DNA of 26,665 bases from positions 1-26,665 of the forward strand of contig DDWJ01000035.1 in the NCBI GenBank assembly GCA_002345505.1. The letters are read 5' to 3'. Origin of the DNA: Caryophanales bacterium UBA2289 (GTDB taxonomy: Bacteria; Bacillota_I; Bacilli_A; Izemoplasmatales; Hujiaoplasmataceae). A program made the position numbers and the translations under genes. The notes under the pieces are model-generated. The model made no database searches, was not told where the DNA came from, and saw nothing but the letters and a program-made list of their open reading frames with translations. This document shows positions 14,890 through 23,442 of the stretch, piece by piece; the stretch's first letter is position 1; each line of letters starts with the position of its first letter.

Positions 14890-16065
14890 ATGAAAAAATT
14901 ATTTATGGTATTTATGGCAGCTTTCTTATTTGTAGGAGTTGTTGCATGTGGTGGAAATACAACTGCTGCTCCAACTACAGCTGATCCTGCTGTTACAACA
15001 GAAGCTCCAACAACATTAGAACCAACAACAGTTGATCCTTATGCTGATGAAAAAATCGTTCTTATCACTGATAAAGGCGATATCACTGACAAATCATTCA
15101 ACCAAGGTGCATTTGAAGGTGTTAAAAACTACGCTACCGAAATGGGCATTGAGTATGGATATTTAAAACCTGCTGATGCTACAGATGCTGATTATATAGC
15201 TGCTATCGAACAAGCAATCGCTGATGGTGCAACTGTAATCGTAACACCTGGTTTCTTATTTGAAACTGCAGTTAACGCAATGCAAACTGCTAATCCAGAT
15301 GTTAAATTCATCATTCTTGATGCTAACCCAGCTAACGTTGGAACATTAGAAGAAAACACTCATTCAATCTATTACGCTGAAGAACAAGCTGGATTCCTAG
15401 CTGGTTATGCTGCAGTTGTAGAAGGATACCGTCATTTAGGTTTCATGGGTGGTTTAGCTGTTCCAGCTGTTCAAAGATTTGGACATGGATACATTCAAGG
15501 TATTGCTAAAGCTGCTGCTGACTTAGGTTTAGCTGATGGTGCAATCACAGTTGATTATCTATACACAGGCGATTTCAAAGCAACTCCAGAAGTTCAAGCT
15601 GCTGCTGCTGCAATGTACAATAGCGGTGTTGAAGTAATCTTCGCATGTGGTGGTGCTGTTGGTCAATCAGTTATGGCTGCTGCAGGTGCTGCTGACGCTA
15701 AAGTAATCGGTGTTGACGTAGACCAAAGTGGAGATTCAACAACAGTTATTACTTCAGCTATGAAGAGCTTATCTTTATCAGTTGAATTAGCTTTAGCTGC
15801 AATCTTCGAAGATGGAACATGGGAAGACGACTTCGGTGGTGTTTCTGTAGTTCTAGGTGCAGAAGTTGGCGGTATTGGTTTACCACAAGATTTCTCAAGA
15901 TTCGAAAACTTCGATCAAGCTGATTACGACACATTATATGCAAAATTAGTTGACGGAACAATCGTAGTAAGTAGTGTTATCGGTGCATTTGGCGATGATG
16001 GTACAGCTGCATTGCAATTTGAAACTGCAAAAGTTGACGTAAACGTAATCGTATTTGAAGGATAA
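14890..16065 (+). CDS. BMP family (PnrA/NupN-like) nucleoside-binding lipoprotein
   Basis: A 391-aa substrate-binding lipoprotein. Signal peptide MKKLFMVFMAAFLFVGVVAC with lipidated Cys20, a Thr/Pro/Ala-rich linker (about 22-50), then the BMP domain: ITDKGDITDKSFNQGAFEG near the start, VIVTPGFLF, HSIYYAEEQAGFLAGYAA, and VEVIFACGGAVGQSV. The family binds purine nucleosides and delivers them to a NupOPQ-type permease, which is encoded next. ATG follows GGAGGAG. Codon choice is uniform and alanine-rich (GCT/GCA), as expected for an abundant protein. A sugar or other ligand is possible but less likely. Confidence 0.93.
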   Translation: MKKLFMVFMAAFLFVGVVACGGNTTAAPTTADPAVTTEAPTTLEPTTVDPYADEKIVLITDKGDITDKSFNQGAFEGVKNYATEMGIEYGYLKPADATDADYIAAIEQAIADGATVIVTPGFLFETAVNAMQTANPDVKFIILDANPANVGTLEENTHSIYYAEEQAGFLAGYAAVVEGYRHLGFMGGLAVPAVQRFGHGYIQGIAKAAADLGLADGAITVDYLYTGDFKATPEVQAAAAAMYNSGVEVIFACGGAVGQSVMAAAGAADAKVIGVDVDQSGDSTTVITSAMKSLSLSVELALAAIFEDGTWEDDFGGVSVVLGAEVGGIGLPQDFSRFENFDQADYDTLYAKLVDGTIVVSSVIGAFGDDGTAALQFETAKVDVNVIVFEG

Positions 16066-16082
16066 ATTTTTACTTTATTAAA

Positions 16083-16128
16083 GGGACGAGGATGAGGAAA
16101 ACCAAAAATTTCTTGTCCTCTCTTTTTA
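16083..16128 (+). terminator. Partial terminator between BMP lipoprotein and ABC genes
   Basis: GGACGAG (16084-16090) pairs with CTTGTCC (16112-16118), including a G-U pair, around a large loop; a T run follows at 16123-16127. With the transporter genes 40 bases further on and no new promoter seen, it probably lowers their expression relative to the binding protein. Confidence 0.5.
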
Positions 16129-16165
16129 TACCAAACATTCTTAATTAGAAATGGAGACTTATTTT

Positions 16166-17746
16166 ATGCAAAAAATAATTGAAATGGTAGATATCTGCAA
16201 ACAGTTTCCAGGAATTCTAGCAAATGATCATGTTAATCTAGATCTAAGAAAAGGCGAAATTCATGCACTACTCGGTGAAAACGGTGCTGGTAAATCAACG
16301 CTTATGAGTATCCTTTTTGGAATCTACGCTCCAACAAGTGGTAAAATACTTAAAAATGGGGAAGTTATTCATATCAAGAGCCCAAATGATGCAAATCAAT
16401 ATGGAATTGGTATGGTTCATCAACATTTTAAACTAGTTGAAGTATTTACTATCCTTGATAATATAATTATGGGATATGAACCAAATAAGTTAGGATTTAT
16501 CAAACGTAAAGAAGCTAAAGCTGAAATCAAAGAATTATGTAAACAATATGATTTAGATGTTGATTTAGATGCTAAAATCCAAGATGTTTCAGTAAGCATG
16601 CAACAAAGAACAGAAATCTTAAAAATGCTTTATCGCCAAAACGATATTTTAATTTTTGACGAACCAACAGCGGTTCTTACTCCACAAGAAATCAATCAAT
16701 TGATGATTACAATGAAAAACCTTACTAAAGAAGGTAAATCTATTATCTTCATCACTCACAAGCTTGATGAAATCATGGCTGTGTGTGATAGAGTAACCGT
16801 TTTAAGACGTGGTAAAGTAATCGGAACTGTTGAAACTAAAAATACAACAAAACAACAACTATCAAAAATGATGGTTGGTAGAGATATTGTCTTTAACATT
16901 CAGAAAAAACCAACACAACTTGGTGAAGTTGTGTTAGAAGTTAATAATCTAACCGCTGTTTCAGCTAGAACTAAGAAAAACGTTGTCGATGACGTTTCAT
17001 TTAGAGTTAGACAAGGCGAAATAGTTTGTATAGCTGGGGTTGACGGTAATGGCCAAAGTGAACTTGGACTTCTTCTTTCAGGTTTAATTAAAGCTGATGG
17101 TGGTCAAATTATCTTAGATGGTGTTGATATCACTCATAAATCAATTCGTTTTAGAAATGATAATGGTATGAGCCATATTCCTGAAGACAGACATAAACAT
17201 GGTCTGATTCTAGAAGATAATTTAGCTAATAACCTTGCTTTGAAGAAGTATCATTTATCTCCTTTTCAAAAATATGGTCTTATTAACAAAAAACCTATTT
17301 ATGAATTATCTGAGCGACTAATTGAGAATTTCGATATTAGAAGTGGGGAAGGTTCAAAGAGTAAAATCGGTAAATTATCCGGTGGTAATCAACAAAAAGC
17401 GATTATCGCCAGAGAAATCGATAAAGACTCTTCACTTCTTCTTGCAATTCAAACCGTTAGAGGTTTGGATGTCGGTGCGGTTGAATTTGCTCATAATAAA
17501 ATCATTGAAGAAAGAGATAAAGGTAAAGCTGTTTTAATGATCTCTTTTGAACTTGATGAAGTTATGGACGTAAGTGACCGTATCTTAGTTATGTATGAAG
17601 GTAAAATTGTTAAAAATGTAATGGCTAAGGATATTGAAGTTGAAGAACTAGGTCTATATATGGCTGGAGCTAAAGAAGATATCGTTTATCCAGACAAGTT
17701 ATCCGAGCCAAAACCTGAAGAAGAGGAGGTTGCTGGTGATGAATAA
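16166..17746 (+). CDS. Nucleoside ABC transporter ATP-binding protein (NupO-like)
   Basis: A 526-aa double ABC ATPase. The first half has Walker A GENGAGKST (37-45), a degenerate signature VSVSMQQR, Walker B ILIFDEPTAVL (161-171) and the H-loop ITHKLDE. The second half has a degenerate P-loop GVDGNGQSE, a good LSGGNQQK signature, and the family-typical degenerate Walker B region ending RGLDVGA, here AIQTVRGLDVGA. One active and one degenerate site is normal for this sugar/nucleoside family. ATG at 16166 has GGAG at 16153-16156, 9 bases away. An in-frame ATG at 16151 lacks a ribosome binding site and overlaps this one. The end overlaps the next gene by 8 bases. Confidence 0.93.
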   Translation: MQKIIEMVDICKQFPGILANDHVNLDLRKGEIHALLGENGAGKSTLMSILFGIYAPTSGKILKNGEVIHIKSPNDANQYGIGMVHQHFKLVEVFTILDNIIMGYEPNKLGFIKRKEAKAEIKELCKQYDLDVDLDAKIQDVSVSMQQRTEILKMLYRQNDILIFDEPTAVLTPQEINQLMITMKNLTKEGKSIIFITHKLDEIMAVCDRVTVLRRGKVIGTVETKNTTKQQLSKMMVGRDIVFNIQKKPTQLGEVVLEVNNLTAVSARTKKNVVDDVSFRVRQGEIVCIAGVDGNGQSELGLLLSGLIKADGGQIILDGVDITHKSIRFRNDNGMSHIPEDRHKHGLILEDNLANNLALKKYHLSPFQKYGLINKKPIYELSERLIENFDIRSGEGSKSKIGKLSGGNQQKAIIAREIDKDSSLLLAIQTVRGLDVGAVEFAHNKIIEERDKGKAVLMISFELDEVMDVSDRILVMYEGKIVKNVMAKDIEVEELGLYMAGAKEDIVYPDKLSEPKPEEEEVAGDE

Positions 17747-19034
17747 TGTATTAAAGAAAATTGGCAATTTCTTCAAGAACCTTTGGGCTAAAATCGTTCC
17801 TTTTGTTAAAAAGGTTTGGGCAAAAGTCTTACCAGTCTTAAAAAAGATTGGCAAGGCAATAGCTAAATTCTTTGGCAGGTTCAAAAAGGCTGAAGGATTC
17901 AATGCGTTTTTAGGAGCTATGCTTGCAATATCAATCGGTTTAATAATGGGTATCTTATTGATGTGGATTATCAAACCTGATAATGCAACTGAAGGTATTA
18001 CTAGATTAATCAAAGGTACATTAAATAATCCTAATGGCGTTAAAGCTGGTATCGGGGTATTATTGCTTAGTTCAGCACCGTTAATCTTTACAGGTTTATC
18101 TGTAGCTTTTGCCTTTAAGACTGGCTTATTTAATATAGGTGCTAGTGGTCAATATACTGTCGGTTTATTCTGTGCAGTCTTAGTTGGTATCCTTGGTGAT
18201 AGTTTAGGAAGTTTCCAATGGATAGTAGCTGTATTAGCCGGTATGGCCGGTGGTTTCTTGTGGGGAGCTATTCCAGGTCTATTCAAAGCAAGATATAACG
18301 TGCATGAAGTTATCACATCAATTATGTTTAACTATGTCGGTATGTATCTTGTTAATGGACTATTGACTTCTAATTTCTTAAAAACAAGAGTAGTTGACGG
18401 CTCAAACAATAGAACTATCAAAGTTGACCAATTAGCTAGAACTCCTTATGGATTCTTTGATGAGTTATTCCCTAATAGCGGTTTAGATATTTCAATTTTA
18501 ATCGCTATCGGTACTGCAATTCTTATATATTTCCTACTTAACAAAACCGTATTTGGCCGTGAATTAAAAGCGGTTGGTTTAAATCGTCACGCTGCTAAAT
18601 ACTCTGGTGTAAATGAGAAAAAAGGCATCTTCATGTCAATGGCTATTTCTGGTATGTTGGCTGGTCTTGGTGGAGCTTTATTCATTCTTGGACCTAACCG
18701 CTTCAACTTAGGAAATGCTTATGCGATTGAAAATGTAATTTTAACACCTGGTTTTGATGGTATTCCTATTGCCTTACTTGCATCAAGTAATCCAATTGGC
18801 GTAGTATTCGCAACATTCTTTGTTTCCCATATTAAATTAGCGGGAACGGCAATGCAAAGCGTTGGATTCGTTAAAGAGATTGTGGACATTATTATTGCAA
18901 TCATTCTTTACTTCAGTGCCTTCTCATTGATATTGACTCAAAATTTAGGCAACATCAAAAAATTCTTCCATAAGTTCAAAAGGAAAAAGAACACACAAGA
19001 TGTGGCCTTTGAAGCAAAGGAGGGTGATGAATAA
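17739..19034 (+). CDS. Nucleoside ABC transporter permease (NupP-like) with amphipathic N-terminal extension
   Basis: A 431-aa inner-membrane permease with about ten hydrophobic segments and the family landmarks LFNIGASGQYTVGLF, YNVHEVITSIMFNY and GLNRHAAKYSGVN. About 55 residues precede the first TM. They are Lys-, Trp- and Phe-rich with 11-residue repeats (LWAKIVPFVKK at 15-25, VWAKVLPVLKK at 26-36), an amphipathic cationic stretch not usual in NupP. AGGAGG at 17724-17729 favours ATG 17739 (9 bases); GTG 17736 is possible, TTG 17730 is not. It overlaps NupO by 8 bases and NupQ by 1. Confidence 0.92.
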   Translation: MNNVLKKIGNFFKNLWAKIVPFVKKVWAKVLPVLKKIGKAIAKFFGRFKKAEGFNAFLGAMLAISIGLIMGILLMWIIKPDNATEGITRLIKGTLNNPNGVKAGIGVLLLSSAPLIFTGLSVAFAFKTGLFNIGASGQYTVGLFCAVLVGILGDSLGSFQWIVAVLAGMAGGFLWGAIPGLFKARYNVHEVITSIMFNYVGMYLVNGLLTSNFLKTRVVDGSNNRTIKVDQLARTPYGFFDELFPNSGLDISILIAIGTAILIYFLLNKTVFGRELKAVGLNRHAAKYSGVNEKKGIFMSMAISGMLAGLGGALFILGPNRFNLGNAYAIENVILTPGFDGIPIALLASSNPIGVVFATFFVSHIKLAGTAMQSVGFVKEIVDIIIAIILYFSAFSLILTQNLGNIKKFFHKFKRKKNTQDVAFEAKEGDE

Positions 19035-20017
19035 TGGTATTCTTTATATCACAATCGTTATTCTTTATTATTCCTTTACTAATCGTAGCTATCGCCGGTA
19101 TGTTTTCGGAAAAGAGTGGTACTGTAAACATCGCCCTTGAAGGTTTGATGGTTATCGGTGCATTTTGTGGTACTTTCTTCATTAACAAAATGCAAGCTAT
19201 CGGATTCTTAGAAGGAGCTCCGCAATTATTATTGATTATCTCAATGATTTTAGCTGGTATCGGTGGAGCGATATTCTCTAGTTTACTTGGATTCTTAGCT
19301 ATCAACATGAGAGCTAACCAAGTAATTGGTGGTACGGCATTAAACCTTGTAGGTGGTGCTTTGGCAATCTTCTTAGCTAAACAATTCCAACCTAATAACG
19401 CTGTCCAAATTTCTTATGACAATAGCGTATTTAGATTAGATTCAGACTTTTTAGCAGGAGTATTCCCTAACATAAACTATATTTTCTTTAAACAAGCTTA
19501 TCTTACTTTATACATTGGTATTTTAATTCTTATTGTATCTACTATTGTTATTTATAAGACTAAGTTTGGTTCAAGACTTTCTGCCTGCGGTGAGCATCCA
19601 GAAGCTGCTCAATCAGTTGGTATCAATGTTTATCGTTACCGCTGGATCGGCGTATTATTATCAGGGTTCTTAGGTGGTTTAGGCGGTTTAGTTTACGCAT
19701 TACCAATTTCTGTAAGTTTTGAAGGAACAGTTGCTGGATACGGTTTCTTAGCCTTAGCCGTTTTGATCTTTGGTCAATGGAAACCAATGCGAGTATTCAT
19801 CGCAGCTATCTTCTTTGGAATGTTTAAAGCTCTTTCTGTAACTTTCTTCTCATTTGATTGGATCAGTGATTTGATTGTACAGTTCCCTAACGTTCCTTTT
19901 GGAACCATCTTTAGAATATTACCATATTTAGCAACTATGCTAATCTTGGCACTTACTTCTAAACGTTCGAGAGCTCCAAAAGCATCTGGTATTCCATTTA
20001 ACTTTAAAGCAAATTAA
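19034..20017 (+). CDS. Nucleoside ABC transporter permease (NupQ-like)
   Basis: A 327-aa permease with about eight to ten TM segments, pairing with the NupP-like subunit. Family phrases are MFSEKSGTVNIALEGLMVIGAF, LGFLAINMRANQVIGGTALN, FGSRLSACGEHPEAAQSVGINV and the Gly-rich LSGFLGGLGG. ATG at 19034 shares one base with the upstream TAA and has GGAGGG at 19019-19024. It is the last gene of the operon before a strong bidirectional terminator. Confidence 0.93.
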   Translation: MVFFISQSLFFIIPLLIVAIAGMFSEKSGTVNIALEGLMVIGAFCGTFFINKMQAIGFLEGAPQLLLIISMILAGIGGAIFSSLLGFLAINMRANQVIGGTALNLVGGALAIFLAKQFQPNNAVQISYDNSVFRLDSDFLAGVFPNINYIFFKQAYLTLYIGILILIVSTIVIYKTKFGSRLSACGEHPEAAQSVGINVYRYRWIGVLLSGFLGGLGGLVYALPISVSFEGTVAGYGFLALAVLIFGQWKPMRVFIAAIFFGMFKALSVTFFSFDWISDLIVQFPNVPFGTIFRILPYLATMLILALTSKRSRAPKASGIPFNFKAN

Positions 20018-20021
20018 TTTT

Positions 20022-20067
20022 TATTAAAAAAAGAAGTTCCAACTTTTAATGGTTGGAACTTTTTTAT
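20022..20067. terminator. Bidirectional terminator between nup and GNAT genes
   Basis: AAGTTCCAAC (20034-20043) pairs perfectly with GTTGGAACTT (20052-20061). T runs lie on both sides, so it serves the plus-strand transporter operon and the convergent minus-strand acetyltransferase gene. Confidence 0.9.
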
Positions 20068-20510
20068 TAAACTTTTCTTCGCATGACAATTTCTAATGCA
20101 TCTTCATGAACTATTACAAAATCAGCATTTTTGTAGGCATTGTAAGCAGCAATATTTTCTTTTTCAACAGTTAGATAAATATAATCTTTCTGATAATTAT
20201 AGTTTTTCTTGGCGAATGAAATGCCAGCTTCAATAAAGCTCTTACTATAACCTTTTTTGATATATTTTGGATTTATCGCTAAACCAATTTCGATAAAATC
20301 ATCTCGGTGATAATACTCAAACAGTCCAAATAAATCTTTCTCTACATAGACAGAAAAACCATCACATAAGTCTGGTCCTTTTAACACTCCTAAAGAAGCT
20401 AGATTATCGTGATATGGTTTCATGAAGATACTTTTCATGTAGCCATCATATCTCCAATTTTCAATTATAAAAACATCATCAATTGAAATCGGATTAAATT
20501 TATATTCCAA
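20067..20510 (-). CDS. GNAT family N-acetyltransferase, TTG start
   Basis: A protein of about 147 aa with the GNAT fold: N-terminal PISIDDVFIIENWRYDGY, the acetyl-CoA region IGLAINPKYIKKGYSKSF in which the usual RGxGxG loop is weak (KKGYSK), and the C-terminal TVEKENIAAYNAYKNADF. Substrate unknown. An in-frame ATG at 20553-20555 has no ribosome binding site and lies upstream of an extended -10 box. TTG at 20508-20510 has GAGGAGGAG at 20517-20525 and makes the N terminus match the family, so I chose it. A monocistronic gene on the minus strand. Confidence 0.8.
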   Translation of the reverse strand: MEYKFNPISIDDVFIIENWRYDGYMKSIFMKPYHDNLASLGVLKGPDLCDGFSVYVEKDLFGLFEYYHRDDFIEIGLAINPKYIKKGYSKSFIEAGISFAKKNYNYQKDYIYLTVEKENIAAYNAYKNADFVIVHEDALEIVMRRKV

Positions 20511-20538
20511 TATTTTCTCCTCCTCATAAAGTAGTTCA

Positions 20539-20547
20539 ATTGTAACA
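20539..20547 (-). promoter_or_regulatory. Extended -10 promoter of the GNAT gene
   Basis: Minus strand TGTTACAAT is an extended -10 (plus 20539-20547). No good -35 is seen. It places transcription start about 20 bases before the TTG codon and inside the longer reading frame, supporting the TTG start. Confidence 0.5.
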
Positions 20548-20561
20548 TGAATCATATTAAT

Positions 20562-20597
20562 AAAAAAAGTTCTAACTTAGATTTAGTTAGAACTTTT
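20562..20597 (-). terminator. Terminator of the potABCD operon
   Basis: AAAGTTCTAAC (20566-20576) pairs with GTTAGAACTTT (20586-20596), an 11-bp perfect stem, followed by seven U on the minus strand (plus A run 20562-20568). Confidence 0.9.
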
Positions 20598-20610
20598 GTG
20601 ATTTTATTAA

Positions 20611-21762
20611 TTATCCTGTAATTACGTTTTGAACCATTGTACCAATTGCATCGGTATCAGTAGGGTTTAATGAAGTTAAAGGATAATAGGTTCTTTCAAC
20701 TTCCATATTGTAATAAATACTGTTAGCAACTGCCCAATTTTTCTTTTCTAAATCTTCTGATTCAAGATAAGACATTATGATATCAAAAGCTTCTTCAGTC
20801 GCTACTGCATAACCTACAACTTCAGCGTTTAAAGCTGCGTTTTCAGGTTTTAACAAGTAGTTGATGAATTGATGAGCACCGTCAAGATTAGTTGCAGTAT
20901 TTGGAATAACCATTGCATCAATGAATACCATTGTTGTGTCAGGGATATAAAGATCAAACTCCTCTCTTACTTCTTCTAAAGTTTTTTCTTCAGAAAGTTG
21001 GATGTAAAGTCTGTCTAAATAATCGCCAGTATAAGTAAAAGCCAAATCTAAGTTATTAGATTCAACGTTTCTTTTTAAAGTATCGTCGCCCCATTCAGTG
21101 AAATCAGCTGTTTCTAGTACCGATCTTACCAAATCAAGATTTGCTAAACTATAATCGTTAGGGTTTTTGTCCATATACATCATAGCCGCAGCGAAAGCAA
21201 ACTGAGGAACATCATACATTCCTCTTCTAGCAGTTGGGAAATAATTATTAGCTTCGAAATAAACGTCCCAACCATTTGTGTATAACGCTTCTTCTAAGCC
21301 ATCAACGCGGTTGTTATAGATAATTCCAAATGTTCCCCAAAAATACGGTACAGCGTAAGTTTTAAAGTCAATTTCATCATCAGTTGCTAAAAGTGTAGTT
21401 TCAGTCATGGAAGCAAAAATTTGTTCAACTCCATCCATATAAGTTACAGATGAATAATTAGGTAATTTACTGTAATCCAAATGCAATAACATATCTTCTT
21501 GTACCATCTTTTCAATCATGTAATCAGATGGAATAACTAAGTCAAAAGCAGTTGTTTTGCTTTTGATTTTTGAGTAGAACAACTCGTTTGAATCGGCAAC
21601 GCTAATTACTACGTCGATGCCGTATTCCTTTTCGAAGTTTTCTACTACTTCATCATTTATATATTCGCCCCAGTTCAAAATTCTTAATTTTGGTTTTGAA
21701 CTACAAGCACTTAAAACTAAAAGTATACTAAGAAGCCCTGCCATTAATATTATTTTTTTCAT
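20611..21762 (-). CDS. potD: Spermidine/putrescine-binding lipoprotein
   Basis: A 383-aa extracellular polyamine-binding protein. Signal peptide with lipobox LSAC, lipidated Cys20. The mature domain starts LRILNWGEYINDEVVENFEKEYG, the PotD/PotF hallmark, then FDLVIPSDYMIEKM, AVPYFWGTFGIIYN and AHQFINYLLKPENAA. Length is normal. ATG at 21760-21762 follows AAAGGAAG. Its first 35 bases overlap the end of potC. Last gene of the operon. Spermidine rather than putrescine cannot be decided from sequence. Confidence 0.95.
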   Translation of the reverse strand: MKKIILMAGLLSILLVLSACSSKPKLRILNWGEYINDEVVENFEKEYGIDVVISVADSNELFYSKIKSKTTAFDLVIPSDYMIEKMVQEDMLLHLDYSKLPNYSSVTYMDGVEQIFASMTETTLLATDDEIDFKTYAVPYFWGTFGIIYNNRVDGLEEALYTNGWDVYFEANNYFPTARRGMYDVPQFAFAAAMMYMDKNPNDYSLANLDLVRSVLETADFTEWGDDTLKRNVESNNLDLAFTYTGDYLDRLYIQLSEEKTLEEVREEFDLYIPDTTMVFIDAMVIPNTATNLDGAHQFINYLLKPENAALNAEVVGYAVATEEAFDIIMSYLESEDLEKKNWAVANSIYYNMEVERTYYPLTSLNPTDTDAIGTMVQNVITG

Positions 21763-22615
21763 TTTTTCTTCCTTTCTTTTGCTTTTGCAAAAATGAATAT
21801 ATTAGTAACCCTAAGAGAGTAAATAATGTAAGTAATGTTGAGAAAGCATAAACTGAAGGTGTTAAGTTTCTTCTACCAATTACGGCGTAAATCCAAATTG
21901 ATAAATTGTCAAATCCCGCTCCCGTATTGAAGTAACTGATAACGAAGTCATCGATACTCATTGTTAAGGCTAAAAGCATTCCTGAGAAGATACCAGCCTT
22001 TATCGCCGGAATGACAACTTTAATCAATGCTTTATATGGTCTTACCCCTAAATCTAATGCCGCATCCATAAGGTTTGGATCGGTTTCCTTAAGTTTTGGC
22101 ATAACGCTTAAAACAACATAAGGTATCGTAAAGAATAAATGTGCCATAACAAGGGTGAATAGACCGAATATATTCGGAAAAACAACCATTAATAATCTAA
22201 ACATCAACATCAAACTAAAACCAGTTACGATATCAGCATTTAAGATAGGTACATTATTCAGCAACATCCAGATTACTCTTACCTTTTTGCCTAAAGCATA
22301 AAGACCAATCGCAAAGAATGTTCCTAAAATTGTCGCAAGCACTGTCGCAATACCGCTGACGAGAAATGTATTCTTGATGGCTTGCATAAGTTCTTCTTCT
22401 TGGAAGATATTGCCATACCATTTGAATGATAACCTTGTAAACTCAGAGATAATTCTACTTTCATTTACCGATTGAATTGCGATAACGATAATTGAGATAT
22501 AAAGACCGAAGATGATAAATACAACAAAAAATTTCTTTAATATTTTATAAATTTTATTCATTAAAGTAAAATCACGGTACCCGTAATCCTTTAAAGTAGC
22601 ACGTTCTTTTTCCAT
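21728..22615 (-). CDS. potC: Spermidine/putrescine ABC transporter permease PotC
   Basis: A 295-aa MetI-type permease with about six TM segments. The EAA loop is DAALDLGVRPYKALIKVVIPAIKAG, which docks on PotA. About 18 extra residues (MEKERATLKDYGYRDFTL) precede the usual cytosolic start. ATG at 22613-22615 shares a base with the potB stop (TAATG). AAGGAG is 13 bases away, rather far, so coupling to potB is likely. The C terminus runs 35 bases into potD and ends GRKNEKNNINGRAS, a tail made from the potD ribosome binding site and start region. Confidence 0.93.
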   Translation of the reverse strand: MEKERATLKDYGYRDFTLMNKIYKILKKFFVVFIIFGLYISIIVIAIQSVNESRIISEFTRLSFKWYGNIFQEEELMQAIKNTFLVSGIATVLATILGTFFAIGLYALGKKVRVIWMLLNNVPILNADIVTGFSLMLMFRLLMVVFPNIFGLFTLVMAHLFFTIPYVVLSVMPKLKETDPNLMDAALDLGVRPYKALIKVVIPAIKAGIFSGMLLALTMSIDDFVISYFNTGAGFDNLSIWIYAVIGRRNLTPSVYAFSTLLTLFTLLGLLIYSFLQKQKKGRKNEKNNINGRAS

Positions 22616-23442
22616 TAGAGTAGTGTTTCTCCTTCCTTATCAAACTTGGTTAACAAAAGAATTGAACCTAAGATGAAGAATAAGATAACTACCGCAAGCA
22701 ATGCGCCATGATTGTAATTTGTATAAACGAACTTGTTTTCGATGATAGTACCGATAAAAACGATTCTGCCTCTTGATAAGATTTTTGGAATTGCAAAACC
22801 AGCTAAAGTTGGCAAGAATACCATTATCGAACCTGTCACAACCCCTTTTAATGACAAAGGGAAAACGACTTTCCAGAATTTTTTAATCGGTGATAATCCT
22901 AAATCAAGCGCAGCTTCTTCTAAGGCAAAATCAATCTTTTCTAATGCGGTATAAACGGAAAGAATCATAAACGGCATATAAGTAAATACCAAACCGAATA
23001 GCACAGCTACACCAGTACCACTAATATTTCCAAAAAGGTTAAATCCTAAAATACTTTTTAAGATATTATTTTCTGACATGATATTAGCTAAACTTTCGGT
23101 TCTTAAGATTAGGTTTGACCACATCGGTAAAATAACGATTGTTAGAAGGATAAATTTGTTTTTAAACTTACTTAATTTAATTTCATAAGCGATGAAATAT
23201 CCTAAGACAAAACTAAGTAAAGTCGTTAGCGTTGCGAAGACTAGTGAGTTTCTAAAAGCTATTAAAGTAGAACTTTCCAACAGCAGTTTAAAATGACTGA
23301 ATGAAATCATAAGTTCACCGACGCTAACGCTAGAATTTAAATTAGATATACTAATCAAAATCATTGCGAGAATCGGTACGAATACTAAGACGCTTAACCA
23401 TACCATGTATGGTCTGGCTAAGACTTTAAACTCTTTATTCAC
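22615..23442 (-). CDS. potB: Spermidine/putrescine ABC transporter permease PotB
   Basis: A permease of about 275 aa with six TM segments and EAA loop EEAALDLGLSPIKKFWKVVFPLSLKG; it forms the channel with PotC. The start is uncertain. GTG at 23440-23442 has AAGG at 23452-23455 with a 9-base gap. TTG at 23449-23451 in the same frame abuts that site and is less likely. It overlaps the end of potA by 8 bases with the GTG start. Confidence 0.92.
   Translation of the reverse strand: MNKEFKVLARPYMVWLSVLVFVPILAMILISISNLNSSVSVGELMISFSHFKLLLESSTLIAFRNSLVFATLTTLLSFVLGYFIAYEIKLSKFKNKFILLTIVILPMWSNLILRTESLANIMSENNILKSILGFNLFGNISGTGVAVLFGLVFTYMPFMILSVYTALEKIDFALEEAALDLGLSPIKKFWKVVFPLSLKGVVTGSIMVFLPTLAGFAIPKILSRGRIVFIGTIIENKFVYTNYNHGALLAVVILFFILGSILLLTKFDKEGETLL

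Noticed and set aside
17400..17500. Broken second ATPase site in the NupO-like protein as a mutation
   Set aside because: A degenerate Walker B before RGLDVGA and a weak second P-loop are normal for this double-ATPase family.
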